Notes: a model not told the origin generated them from the letters alone. Shown: positions 1 to 7,112, counted from the first letter of the stretch. The stretch: 64,000 bases of DNA from an uncultured Pseudomonadota bacterium (GCA_902826635.1 CADEFQ010000013.1:11492-75491); one strand, 5' to 3'. Translations and numbers: made by a program.

Positions 1-11
1 TCCCTCTATAG

Positions 12-33
12 GATCCTGATCTAGATCCTGATC
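12..33. repeat. Direct repeat of GATCCTGATC
   Basis: The ten-base unit GATCCTGATC occurs at 12-21 and again at 24-33 with TA between. It sits in the noncoding left end just before two hairpin repeats. Function is unknown; it could be part of a terminator, a packaging-related site or a regulator site. Confidence 0.6.
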
Positions 34-34
34 G

Positions 35-77
35 GGCGCAGAGCCTGCGCCCCCTAGGCGCAGAGCCTGCGCCCCCT
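35..77. repeat. Tandem hairpin repeat upstream of recT-like gene
   Basis: A 21-base unit at 35-55 is repeated exactly at 57-77 with one base between. Each unit contains a perfect 7-bp inverted repeat (GGCGCAG, loop AGC, CTGCGCC), followed by CCCCCT. The two small stable hairpins could terminate transcription entering from the left or mark an RNA processing site. There is no U-tract, so terminator function is an inference. Confidence 0.6.
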
Positions 78-84
78 GCGACCA

Positions 85-97
85 TGACAATCTGACA
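85..97. promoter_or_regulatory. Degenerate copy of the 13-bp operator
   Basis: TGACAATCTGACA resembles the palindromic operator found at seven other sites (compare TGCCAATCTGGCA at 3965-3977) but is not itself symmetrical. A TAGCCT at 126-131 could be a -10 box, without a good -35. It may be a weaker operator for the recT-like gene; the call is tentative. Confidence 0.3.
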
Positions 98-150
98 GCA
101 GTAGCACAGGCGTGCGGGAGGGGTGTAGCCTGTGCGCGCCGCACAAAGAA

Positions 151-175
151 GCCCCCCCTTAGTGAGAGGGGGGGC
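151..175 (+). promoter_or_regulatory. 5' leader hairpin with AGTGAG loop (recT-like gene)
   Basis: A 9-bp perfect stem (151-159 with 167-175) closes the loop TAGTGAG, 13 bases before the extended Shine-Dalgarno GGAAGGACGA of the recT-like gene. The loop matches the (A/G)GTGAG loop of ten other leader hairpins in the window while the stem sequence is different. Confidence 0.7.
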
Positions 176-200
176 CAGAGCGGCCACTGGAAGGACGACA

Positions 201-1358
201 ACCGTGACCGCTGATCGCGAGACTAGCACGACGCGCGCCGTTACCACCACGACGGGGAGCCCGGCGCACCCCCAGCTTGCCAAAGGGTTGCCCCTCGCTT
301 CTATCCGAAGCTGGGGACAACTCATGGCCGCCTCCGGGTTCTTCAAGGACGCCCAGACGGAGGCCGCCGCCGCCGTGAAGATCATGGCGGGCATGGAGTA
401 CGGGTTCGACATCGTGCAGTCCATGGCGGGCGTGCACATCATCGAGGGCAAGCCCTCCCTCTCCGCCCACCTACAGGCCGCCGCGCTCCGCCGCTCCGGC
501 GCCTACGACTACGAGGTGGCGGACCTCACCGACGAGCGCTGCCTGATCCGCTTCTTTCGCATCCGCGGCCAGAACCGGGCGGAGATCGGCACGTCCGAGT
601 TCACGCTGGATGACGCGGACCGCGCAGGCCTCCTCCGGGGCGCCAACTGGCAGAAGTACCCCCGCAACATGCTGTTCGCCCGCGCGATGACGAACGGGAT
701 CGGCTGGCACTGCCCGGACGCGTTCGGGGGCCGGGTCTACGACCCCTCCGAACTGCTCGACGACGACGCGGTGGACGCGGAGGGCGGCATCGTCGATGTC
801 TCTCTCGTCGCCCCACAGGCGCCACCTCGCGCCGCGTCGCGCCCGCCACGGTCCACGCAGCGCCGCGCCAGCACCGACGCCCCGGCGGAGGCGGCCACGG
901 GGGCAGAGGCGCGTTCTGGCGCCGCTGAGGGAATCGAGGCGATCCGCAACGTGGGCAACCTCATGACGTGGGCACAGAACACGGGCAAGCGCCTCAACGT
1001 CACGGTGGACGGCAAGATCGTCGCGAGCATCCTCAACGTCCCGAACGTGAAGGCGATCGCCGACCAGTTCCCCTCCGAGGAGCAGTTGCAGGGCGCGGCG
1101 CGCCTCATCCTCCGCCACCTCCAGCCGTCCGACCCGGCGGCGGACCTCGAAGCGCTCACCCCGGAGCAGATGGCGATCTACACCGATCACGTCACCGAGG
1201 GGATGGGACACGACGACGCGCTCGCGCTGGCGACGGCTGAGCCATTCCCGGAGGACGGCGCCACCGAGGAGATCCCCGAGGAGCCCGCCCCCGCGGACGC
1301 TCCGACCGAGGAGGCCCCGGAGGAGGTGAGCGGTGACGACGGAGACTCGCCCGAGTAG
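201..1358 (+). CDS. recT: RecT-family single-strand annealing protein
   Basis: 385 residues from the GTG at 201, chosen because GGAAGGACGAC lies 3-13 bases upstream; the longer frame from 132 runs through the leader hairpin. The core (about residues 30-215) has the family pattern: a conserved middle with IIEGKPSLSAHLQAAALRR and the signature KYPRNMLFARAMTNG near residue 150, followed by a YDPSELLDD-like end. The C-terminal third is acidic and low in complexity. RecT proteins anneal single strands in phage recombination and replication, usually with an exonuclease; no exonuclease partner is visible here, though it may lie left of the window. The next two genes overlap it as one operon. Confidence 0.85.
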   Translation, partial: TVTADRETSTTRAVTTTTGSPAHPQLAKGLPLASIRSWGQLMAASGFFKDAQTEAAAAVKIMAGMEYGFDIVQSMAGVHIIEGKPSLSAHLQAAALRRSGAYDYEVADLTDERCLIRFFRIRGQNRAEIGTSEFTLDDADRAGLLRGANWQKYPRNMLFARAMTNGIGWHCPDAFGGRVYDPSELLDDDAVDAEGGIVDVSLVAPQAPPRAASRPPRSTQRRASTDAPAEAATGAEARSGAAEGIEAIRNVGNLMTWAQNTGKRLNVTVDGKIVASILNVPNVKAIADQFPSEEQLQGAARLILRHLQPSDPAADLEALTPEQMAIYTDHVTEGMGHDDALALATAEPFPEDGATEEIPEEPAPADAPTEEAPEEVSGDDGDSPE

Positions 1359-1563
1359 GACGATCCCCGCGATCGCACTCGTCCCCTGCCTCGTGCGGGG
1401 GTGCACATGCGCGGTCCCTCAGGGAGCGCTCAGTGACGGCGACCTCTGCGGCGGGTGCGCCGGGCGGGGCACGGTGGGGCGGGGGATCTGCGGTGCGTGC
1501 CACGGGTACGGCGTCCTCACCGTCACCCCCCGCTGGCAGTGGCCGGAGGGACGGAGCCGGTGA
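1333..1563 (+). CDS. Small DnaJ-type zinc-finger protein
   Basis: 76 residues starting at a GTG inside the end of the recT-like gene (26-base overlap), with GGAGG just upstream. The second half carries paired CxxC motifs in the DnaJ zinc-finger style (CGGCAGRG and CGACHGYG), and two more Cys lie near the N-terminus (CLVRGCTC). It is likely a structural zinc domain; partner and role are unknown. It overlaps the next gene by GTGA at 1560-1563. Confidence 0.7.
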   Translation: MTTETRPSRTIPAIALVPCLVRGCTCAVPQGALSDGDLCGGCAGRGTVGRGICGACHGYGVLTVTPRWQWPEGRSR

Positions 1564-2030
1564 CCGTGGAGCGCCTGACGTTCTTTGTGCGCGGGGACCC
1601 AACGCCGCAGGGCTCGATGGTCGCGTTCAGGTCGCCAAAAAACGGGCGCCCCATCATGCGCCCCTCCAACGCAAACGCGCTGCGCGACTGGCGCAAGGCG
1701 GTTCGCCGCTCCGCGCTGGAGGCGATGGAGAGCGCGCTGCCCATCAAGGGGCCGGTCCGCGTCTACGCTACGTTCGCGCTCCACCGCCCGAAGAGCCGCC
1801 GTGACCCCTACCCGGCGGGCTACCCCGACCTCGACAAGCTCGACCGGGCCATCCGGGACGCGCTCACCGGGGTCGTCTGGGATGACGACGGGCAGGTGGT
1901 CGATTCGCAGACGCGGAAGCGGTGGGCGGGGAGCACGGACGCCCTGCCGTGGCCGGGCGTCCGCATCACGGTCGAGCCGGTGGTCGACGCTCTAGCGGGG
2001 GCGCAGCAGGCGGAGCAGCAGGCCCTCTAG
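1560..2030 (+). CDS. rusA: RusA-like Holliday junction resolvase
   Basis: 156 residues from the GTG at 1560, preceded by GGAGGGACGGA. The fold signature is clear: an N-terminal VRGDPTPQGSM strand, a basic stretch of residues 40-60, then PDLDKLDRAIRDALTG and VVWDDDGQVVD, which supply the acidic metal ligands of RusA. The length fits the family (about 120-160). RusA-type enzymes resolve or debranch recombination intermediates, which fits its place directly behind the annealing protein. Confidence 0.85.
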   Translation: MTVERLTFFVRGDPTPQGSMVAFRSPKNGRPIMRPSNANALRDWRKAVRRSALEAMESALPIKGPVRVYATFALHRPKSRRDPYPAGYPDLDKLDRAIRDALTGVVWDDDGQVVDSQTRKRWAGSTDALPWPGVRITVEPVVDALAGAQQAEQQAL

Positions 2031-2107
2031 GCGCATCCAGAACGTGGGCACCGCGACCATCTCGTTGCTCCCCCAGTGGTGGGGGTCGTAGCGATCAGGC
2101 TGCACGC

Positions 2108-2389
2108 TCACTCGCGGTTACGCTCCAGCCACGCGGACGTGAGGACCGGTGGCCCCGCGAGCGCCGCTCGCCACAGTTCCACAACCGTCTCGTAGTTCTC
2201 CCGGACGGGCTCGCGGCAGGCGACGCCCGTCCCGCCCTGCGGGATGGGCGGCACATCCAGCACGATCATCGTCCGGGCCGTCGACCACGCCTCCTGCGCG
2301 GGGGTGGCGAAGAATGGCAGCACCATCAGGAACTTCCCCGCGTCCATCGTGATGGGGGTCCCGTTCACGTTCGTCAGTTCGATGAGCAC
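2108..2389 (-). CDS. FlbD-like small protein
   Basis: 93 residues from a GTG with GAAGGAG upstream. The sequence opens IELTNVNGTPITMDAGKF and continues to a VREN-like segment (PVRENYETVVEL), the arrangement of FlbD-like small phage proteins, which begin with a strand pair and end with a VxESxEEV helix. Role unknown. It lies downstream of the DUF932 gene on the same strand, separated by a hairpin. The assignment to FlbD-like proteins rests on pattern only. Confidence 0.6.
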   Translation of the reverse strand: MLIELTNVNGTPITMDAGKFLMVLPFFATPAQEAWSTARTMIVLDVPPIPQGGTGVACREPVRENYETVVELWRAALAGPPVLTSAWLERNRE

Positions 2390-2417
2390 TCGATCTCCTT
2401 CTCGAATCAGGGGGTGT

Positions 2418-2451
2418 GCGGAGGGGGCGTATCGCACTCCACCCCCTCCGC
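2418..2451 (-). terminator. Intercistronic hairpin after DUF932 gene
   Basis: A perfect 10-bp inverted repeat (2418-2427 with 2442-2451, GCGGAGGGGG and its complement) lies between the end of the DUF932 gene and the FlbD-like gene. There is no clear T-tract, so it may attenuate or stabilise the transcript and not fully terminate it. Confidence 0.5.
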
Positions 2452-2457
2452 GTGCGC

Positions 2458-3435
2458 TTAGATGCTCAGCACCTCCCTCACCACCGCCTCGGCGCGCGCC
2501 TTCCACTGCGCGCCCGTCCCGATGGTCAGCGCCTCCATACGCCGCTCGCGCCGGGCGATCGTCCAGTCGTCGCTCACCACGCCGCTCCGCACGTGGTCGG
2601 CGTAGCCGGTCAGGGCCTGAATCAGCGAGTAGCCCGTCATCCCCTGCCGGGAGAACTCGGCCCCCGCGATCGCGCGGAACCGGTCGAACTTGCCCGCCAC
2701 GATCTTGCCCATGTTGTCCTCGGGCTTCCCGAACACCTCTTCGACCACTCGGTCGTACTGGCGCTCGGTCAGCGGCGTCAGCGCCGCGCGCTCCAGATAG
2801 GCCTTCATGCGCTGGTGCGCCGCGCTCGTCATCGAGAACGCCTCGCGCGCCATGGAGAGCTTGTCGTCGAGGCCGCGCGTGTGCAGGAAGCGGAAGCGGT
2901 GCCCGTCGTTCTCCGCGAGCGCTTCGCCCCGGGTGTTCCAGCACACCACGCGGGTGTTCACCGCGCGGGGGAACACCGCGTGGGCGCCGTCGTGGCCGCT
3001 CGTCAGCATCAGGTAGTTGCGGTGGAGGTCCCCGGCGATCTCCACGTCCTCGGGGAAGCGGGCCAGCGCCCAGACGATCCGCCCGCCTTTCAGGCTCCCC
3101 GCCGTCTCGTAGACCAGCAGGCCGTCGGCGAACACGCTGTCGAGCCAGTCGAACACCTCGGCGTTCTGGAGCACCCGGTAGTCCTTCGTGACCACCCCGA
3201 GGATCGCGCGGTCGGTGCTCCGCGCCGTCACCTTGTGCGTATGGACCGGCACGGCGGGGGCATCCTCCGGGTACGCCCAGAGGGGCAGTTCCTCCACCTC
3301 CCAGTCGAGCCCCGCGGCCTTGCGCATCTCCTGCGAGGTCGTGCAGTCACCCACGGGGGTGCCGAGGCCATGCCATGGCACCCCTCCTGCGACCGCGTAC
3401 GCCATCGTGTCCACTTCTGAGATCTCTGCTGACAT
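2458..3435 (-). CDS. DUF932 family protein
   Basis: 325 residues from the ATG at 3435, which follows GGAAGGACGAACCG. The N-terminus (GGVPWHGLGTPV) and the block HKVTARSTDRAILGVVTKDYRVLQN match the phage/plasmid-like DUF932 family (TIGR03299-type), as do the AHAVFPRAVNTRVVCWNT and downstream helical region. Members are common in phage and plasmid early regions and their function is not established. It is preceded by a large hairpin and by a short gene under an operator-bearing promoter, so it may be expressed by read-through. Confidence 0.8.
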   Translation of the reverse strand: MSAEISEVDTMAYAVAGGVPWHGLGTPVGDCTTSQEMRKAAGLDWEVEELPLWAYPEDAPAVPVHTHKVTARSTDRAILGVVTKDYRVLQNAEVFDWLDSVFADGLLVYETAGSLKGGRIVWALARFPEDVEIAGDLHRNYLMLTSGHDGAHAVFPRAVNTRVVCWNTRGEALAENDGHRFRFLHTRGLDDKLSMAREAFSMTSAAHQRMKAYLERAALTPLTERQYDRVVEEVFGKPEDNMGKIVAGKFDRFRAIAGAEFSRQGMTGYSLIQALTGYADHVRSGVVSDDWTIARRERRMEALTIGTGAQWKARAEAVVREVLSI

Positions 3436-3470
3436 CGGTTCGTCCTTCCGAATGTGCGCTCGGACCACCC

Positions 3471-3520
3471 GGCGCACCGAGCCCCCCGGAGTCTGCGGTC
3501 CCCGGGAGGCTCGGTGCGCC
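3471..3520 (-). terminator. Long hairpin between 112-aa gene and DUF932 gene
   Basis: A perfect 13-bp inverted repeat (3471-3483 with 3508-3520) encloses a second CCCGG/CCGGG stem. It lies downstream of the gene at 3528-3866 and just before the Shine-Dalgarno of the DUF932 gene. It could be an attenuator or a stability element; no T-tract is present. Confidence 0.55.
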
Positions 3521-3527
3521 GCGCCTC

Positions 3528-3866
3528 CTAGCGGGCGGGTCGCATCCCCAGCTTCGCGCGGGCCGCTCGCTCGATCGCCTTCAGGTCGTCGCGCGTCTCG
3601 GGGCGCGGCATGTCCAGCGGGAGGTAGCGCACCAGCCAGTCGGCGTCGGCGTACGCGCGGTACTTGCTGTTCTTGCTCGGCATCGAGCGCTGCGCCTTCA
3701 TCCACGCCGCCAGCACCACGGGGTTGTCGCGGTCGGCGGTCAGCGCGTCGCAGGCGGCATCCCAGCGGTCGGCGCGGCGGGTCCACGCGCTCAGGCGCTT
3801 CACGTGGCCCTCACCCATCTCGCGGATGGCGGGGCTGGTCGCGGCGGTCTGGGTGTCAGTGGTCAT
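3528..3866 (-). CDS. Hypothetical protein, first gene of operator promoter 3914
   Basis: 112 residues; start ATG at 3866 follows GGAAGGACGAACC. Mostly helical and charged (RLSAWTRRADRWDAACDALT, then DLKAIERAARAKLGM at the end), with no Cys motif or membrane segment. I do not recognise a family. It is the first gene behind a TTGACG/TAGTCT promoter and leader hairpin, so it belongs to the proposed regulon. The ORF can be extended upstream into the hairpin, but that would ignore the conserved ribosome site. Confidence 0.7.
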   Translation of the reverse strand: MTTDTQTAATSPAIREMGEGHVKRLSAWTRRADRWDAACDALTADRDNPVVLAAWMKAQRSMPSKNSKYRAYADADWLVRYLPLDMPRPETRDDLKAIERAARAKLGMRPAR

Positions 3867-3889
3867 TCTGGTTCGTCCTTCCGGTGCCG

Positions 3890-3905
3890 GGGGCCTCACC
3901 GCCCC
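3890..3905 (-). promoter_or_regulatory. 5' leader hairpin, loop GGTGAG
   Basis: Read on the minus strand: GGGGC, loop GGTGAG, GCCCC. It starts 8 bases after the -10 box, so it would form at the extreme 5' end of the mRNA, and it precedes the GGAAGGACGA ribosome site of the gene at 3528-3866. Confidence 0.75.
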
Positions 3906-3913
3906 ACACCCGG

Positions 3914-3942
3914 AGACTACCGGAGCGCGCGCAGCGCGTCAA
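3914..3942 (-). promoter_or_regulatory. Regulon promoter P1
   Basis: Minus-strand TTGACG at 3937-3942, 17-base spacer, TAGTCT at 3914-3919. The sequence after the -10 (CCGGGTGTGGGGCGGTGAGG) is shared with the promoters at 33270, 51000 and 62904. Confidence 0.8.
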
Positions 3943-3964
3943 CCCACCTGAGGGCGATCCGGCC

Positions 3965-3993
3965 TGCCAATCTGGCAGCATGACGAACTGTCA
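3965..3993. promoter_or_regulatory. Pair of 13-bp operators upstream of P1
   Basis: TGCCAATCTGGCA (3965-3977, arms TGCCA/TGGCA perfect) and TGACGAACTGTCA (3981-3993, one mismatch) lie 16 bases apart centre to centre, upstream of the -35 box. The second overlaps the stop codon of the gene at 3991-4422. The same palindrome flanks the other six promoters of this type, which supports a shared regulator. Confidence 0.7.
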
Positions 3994-4422
3994 GGGCCAC
4001 GACCGTCGGACGACCCGCCGGTACACGTCCACCTCGACCTCGCGCTCCTGCTCTCGCAGGGGCCACGCCTCCGGGAGCAGCGGCTGACCGGCCTTCTCGG
4101 TGAGATCGATGGCGTACACCCGGGGGGCGCCCTGCTCGGCGCTGACCAGCGTCAGGAGGCCGTAGTGGTGGCATCCCGCGAGTTGGCAGCGACCCTCGGC
4201 GGCGTCGGCGAGCGTGCAGGTGAGCCAGCGGAGCACGTACTGTACCTGCCGCCGCGACAGGCCCGTCTCGGCGGCGAGCCGGGCGACCGCCGGGCGGCAC
4301 TTGCTGCCGTCCCCCCAGTCCCCGTGACGCACAAGGGACCAGAGGACGGACTTGGCGTGGGGGTGCACGTCGAGCGTGGCGATCCGGTCCCAGAGCCGGA
4401 TGAAGGGGTGCGGTCCTGACAA
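3991..4422 (-). CDS. Helix-turn-helix DNA-binding protein
   Basis: 143 residues from a TTG at 4422 behind GGAAGGACGACGACCCC; the upstream part of the frame looks noncoding. Residues about 30-75 form a winged helix-turn-helix of the kind found in phage replication initiators and regulators: HPHAKSVLWSLVRHG, then RPAVARLAAETGLSRRQVQY. A CQLAGCHHYG segment could bind metal. The gene lies between two operator sites (3965-3993 and 4500-4512), which makes it a candidate for the regulator itself or for an autoregulated replication gene. That link is inference. Confidence 0.7.
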   Translation of the reverse strand: MSGPHPFIRLWDRIATLDVHPHAKSVLWSLVRHGDWGDGSKCRPAVARLAAETGLSRRQVQYVLRWLTCTLADAAEGRCQLAGCHHYGLLTLVSAEQGAPRVYAIDLTEKAGQPLLPEAWPLREQEREVEVDVYRRVVRRSWP

Positions 4423-4499
4423 GGGGTCGTCGTCCTTCCGGGGGAGTCCCGCCGGTTGCGGACGGTAGCGCGAGGGGCAGGGTAGCCGCAACAAACGTC

Positions 4500-4512
4500 T
4501 GCCAACTTGTCA
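4500..4512. promoter_or_regulatory. 13-bp operator at P5
   Basis: TGCCAACTTGTCA, a one-mismatch palindrome, ends two bases before the -35 box of the plus-strand promoter P5 and lies upstream of the divergent helix-turn-helix gene. Confidence 0.65.
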
Positions 4513-4514
4513 TG

Positions 4515-4542
4515 TTGACGCGCCGCGTGAGCATGCTAGTCT
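4515..4542 (+). promoter_or_regulatory. Regulon promoter P5
   Basis: TTGACG (4515-4520), 16-base spacer, TAGTCT (4537-4542). It drives the plus-strand genes that start at 4666. The leader of roughly 115 bases holds a leader hairpin and a G-rich stretch before the ribosome site. Confidence 0.75.
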
Positions 4543-4548
4543 GGGGTT

Positions 4549-4564
4549 GTGGCGGTGAGGCCAC
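4549..4564 (+). promoter_or_regulatory. 5' leader hairpin, loop GGTGAG
   Basis: GTGGC, loop GGTGAG, GCCAC. Compared with the GGGGC/GCCCC version at other promoters the stem has changed on both sides so that pairing is kept, which is evidence for selection on RNA structure. Confidence 0.75.
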
Positions 4565-4665
4565 GCAGGGGGCAGGGGCCTCCGCCCGAAGGGTTAGGAC
4601 GCGACGACTACGGTCGCTAAGCCGCCCGGGACGCGGAGCCCCCACCCCACAGGAAGGACGAACCG

Positions 4666-5103
4666 ATGACTGAGCAAAAGCACGAGCGCACCCACACGAT
4701 CGAGCGCCGGTCGGTGACTGGGGTGCTGGAGATGGTCGGGGTGCGGTGCATCTGCGACCGTGAGATTACGCGCGAGGTGGACGAGCACGGGATCGAGTTC
4801 GCCGAGGCCATGCTGCTGGAGGACGAGTCCCGACATCAGAAGCTGGCGCCGTTTACCACGCGGGAGGAGCGCCGAGCGCGGGTCAGGGCGGAGGGGATCG
4901 CGCGAATCCGCGAGATCGCCCGCGTGCTGCGGGTAGCCGCGGATCGTGTGGAGGGCCACGCCGTGGACGTGGAGAACGGCAGTGACCTGATTCTGGCCGT
5001 GTCCCAAACACAACTGGCGGTTCACGAGGCCATCCCACCGCACCTGATGCCTGCGCTGACCCGCTACGTGGCACTAGCCACGCTAGAGGTGGGCGCGAAG
5101 TAA
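4666..5103 (+). CDS. Hypothetical protein
   Basis: 145 residues; ATG preceded by AGGAAGGACGAACCG. Residues 20-50 contain a CICDRE segment followed by acidic helices; the middle (RAEGIARIREIARVLRVAADRVE) is amphipathic helix. There is no recognised family. It is the first gene of the plus-strand unit under promoter P5. Confidence 0.7.
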   Translation: MTEQKHERTHTIERRSVTGVLEMVGVRCICDREITREVDEHGIEFAEAMLLEDESRHQKLAPFTTREERRARVRAEGIARIREIARVLRVAADRVEGHAVDVENGSDLILAVSQTQLAVHEAIPPHLMPALTRYVALATLEVGAK

Positions 5104-5128
5104 GCGCGCGTCGAGGAAGGACGAACCG

Positions 5129-5719
5129 ATGGCGACGCCGAAGCGCTGCCCCGCCTTTTCCAGCGGGAAGCACAACTGGGTGCACGACGGACCGACTCGC
5201 AAGCAGGACGCCACGGGCTCGCGGATCCCGACCGGAACGCACGGGCGCACCTGCCTGAACTGCAAGGCGAGCGAGCCCGACTACCCGCACTGCGCCGTGA
5301 CGGTAGCCCGCTCGGAGGGGCGGTGGACCAGCTTCAACCGCTGCGAGCGCCGAGCCACGGTGTTCCGGGCAGAACGCACCTCCCACGTGGAGTACGGGAT
5401 GCCTCCTCAGGAGGAGTACGGGTACTGCGCGCAGCACGACCCGGAGCGCATTCGGGAGAAGATGCGGGCGGCTCCTCCCACCCAGTGGGAGCGCCAGTCG
5501 CTGAGGAGCGCGCTGGAGTACCGGGTGCTCCGCGAGGTGGAACGGTGGGACCGGGACGAGGCCGCGACCGAGGGGTTCTGCGCCGATGACGTGCCCTGCG
5601 AGCACCACGAGTGCCACCTGCATCGCGCGCTGCTGGCCTACCGGGCGCCGCTGCCCGCCACCGGGGCGGAGGCGCGCGCCGCCTCCGAGGCCGCGTGGGC
5701 GAAGGGACGGGAACCGTGA
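5129..5719 (+). CDS. Hypothetical cysteine-rich protein
   Basis: 196 residues, ATG after GAGGAAGGACGAACCG. Cys and His are grouped (CLNCKASEPDYPHC early; CADDVPCEHHECHLH late), suggesting two zinc sites joined by a charged helical region. No family is recognised. Its end overlaps the start of the methyltransferase gene by GTGA at 5716-5719, so the two are probably translated together. Confidence 0.7.
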   Translation: MATPKRCPAFSSGKHNWVHDGPTRKQDATGSRIPTGTHGRTCLNCKASEPDYPHCAVTVARSEGRWTSFNRCERRATVFRAERTSHVEYGMPPQEEYGYCAQHDPERIREKMRAAPPTQWERQSLRSALEYRVLREVERWDRDEAATEGFCADDVPCEHHECHLHRALLAYRAPLPATGAEARAASEAAWAKGREP

Positions 5720-6708
5720 GCGCGACGAGCGATGCGGTCATCGAGCAGTTCGTCGCGGCGCTGGGCCGTGTACTGGGGGCGCGTGGCGCGGCGACGGAGG
5801 TGCGCTGCGCGCGCGGCTGGTGCTACGTGACGGATGGCTCGGGGAAAGGGCCGATCATCTACCGTCGGGCGCAGATCGAAGCGGCGACCCGGAACCTCAA
5901 TGCCGCCGCCGACAGCCTGATCGTCCCCCTCGTGGGGAACCCCCTGCTCGACATCTACCGGACGAACCTCGCGCACTCCGCGTGGCACCGGCTCACGTCG
6001 TGGCGCACACTCCCTCCCGAGGCCGAGCGCTGGTGCTTCGAGTGCTACCGGGCAGGGAACCAGCCCGCCGCCCCAGCGCCGCCGCCAGACGCGCCACCGT
6101 TCGTCGACATGCACGGTTACGACGACGAGCACCGGGTGGACATGCGGAGCGTCTACGCGTACGCCATCCCCGACGATGACGCGATCGCGGCGATCCGGCG
6201 TCACTCTCCCGGGGGCATCGTGGAGATCGGCGCCGGGACGGGCTACTGGGCCGCCCTGCTCGCGCGCGACCAGCCGGAGGGGTACGTGGCCGCCTACGAC
6301 CTTAACCCGCCGGGCGCGAACGACAACTGGTGTAGCCCCTCGCCCCCGTTCCACCGGATCGAGTTCGGTGGGCCGGAAGTGGCGGGGCGTCACCCGGACC
6401 GCACCCTGCTGCTCTGCTGGCCGCCCTACGCGGCCCCGATGGCCGCCCTCGCGGTGCGCGCCTACCACGGGGCCGGTGGGCAGACGGTGGCGTACATCGG
6501 TGAGGGGCGGAGCGGCTGCACGGCGGACGAGGACTTCTTCCGCATCTGCGGCGGCGAGACGTGGTGCGAGCGTCACGAGTACCGGGACGAGTCCGAGGAG
6601 TGCACCTGCATCGCCGAGGGGGAGGTGCTGTTCACCGCCCGGGAGACGGTGGCGATCCCCCAGTGGAGCGGGCTGCACGACAGCCTGACGATCTACACCC
6701 GGGCCTGA
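5716..6708 (+). CDS. Class I SAM-dependent methyltransferase
   Basis: 330 residues from the GTG overlapping the previous stop, with AAGGGACGGGAACC upstream. Motif I is clear (GIVEIGAGTGYWAALLA at about residues 175-190), followed by the acidic end of strand 2 (AAYDLNPPG) and, later, the active-site-like LLLCWPPYAAPM at about 235, which resembles the (D/N/S)PPY motif of DNA N-methyltransferases with Cys/Trp changes. The N-terminal 150 residues are family-specific and contain WCFECYRAGNQP. Substrate cannot be told; DNA, RNA or a small molecule are all possible. Confidence 0.75.
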   Translation: MSATSDAVIEQFVAALGRVLGARGAATEVRCARGWCYVTDGSGKGPIIYRRAQIEAATRNLNAAADSLIVPLVGNPLLDIYRTNLAHSAWHRLTSWRTLPPEAERWCFECYRAGNQPAAPAPPPDAPPFVDMHGYDDEHRVDMRSVYAYAIPDDDAIAAIRRHSPGGIVEIGAGTGYWAALLARDQPEGYVAAYDLNPPGANDNWCSPSPPFHRIEFGGPEVAGRHPDRTLLLCWPPYAAPMAALAVRAYHGAGGQTVAYIGEGRSGCTADEDFFRICGGETWCERHEYRDESEECTCIAEGEVLFTARETVAIPQWSGLHDSLTIYTRA

Positions 6709-6718
6709 GAAACCGAAA

Positions 6719-6748
6719 GGCCGGGGGAGCGTCCATGCCCCCTCGGCC
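6719..6748 (-). terminator. Terminator at end of late minus-strand operon
   Basis: GGCCGGGGG pairs with CCCCCTCGGCC (one bulged T). On the minus strand it is followed by TTTCGGTTTCT, a fair T-tract, so it should stop the leftward late transcript after the lysis genes. On the plus strand it follows the methyltransferase gene and may also work there. Confidence 0.7.
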
Positions 6749-6790
6749 CCACCGGCTGGAAGCGATCGCGCGGCGCTCCCGCCCGGGAGA

Positions 6791-7111
6791 CTACCGCGAG
6801 CCTCCCGGCAACTCAATGACGCCTGACGGCTCCGCCCCGCGCAGTTGCTTCCACGAGTAGTCCCCCGAGGCCGTCGCCCCCATGAGGAACCCGGCGAGCA
6901 CGGCGCGCGCGGAGATCTGCATGGTGGAGAGGTCGTGCGTTCCCGCCACCATGCCCCCGTAGTACATGAGGAAGGCGACGAGCACTCCGGAGAGCGCCAC
7001 CGTGAGCGCTGCCCGGCGCCCGTCCCACGCGAAGAACGTACGGACCGCACTCGCCACGAACCCGGCGATCAGCGCGCCGGACGAGATCACGACCTCGGGC
7101 GCTATCTCCAT
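6791..7111 (-). CDS. Putative holin
   Basis: 106 residues; ATG at 7111 with GGGAGGGTGAG upstream. Three hydrophobic segments are visible (about 8-28, 38-58 and 72-88) with a short charged C-terminus, the pattern of a class I holin. It lies directly after the endolysin gene. Function is inferred from topology and position only; the membrane protein at 7958-8293 is an alternative candidate. Confidence 0.6.
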   Translation of the reverse strand: MEIAPEVVISSGALIAGFVASAVRTFFAWDGRRAALTVALSGVLVAFLMYYGGMVAGTHDLSTMQISARAVLAGFLMGATASGDYSWKQLRGAEPSGVIELPGGSR

Positions 7112-7112
7112 C

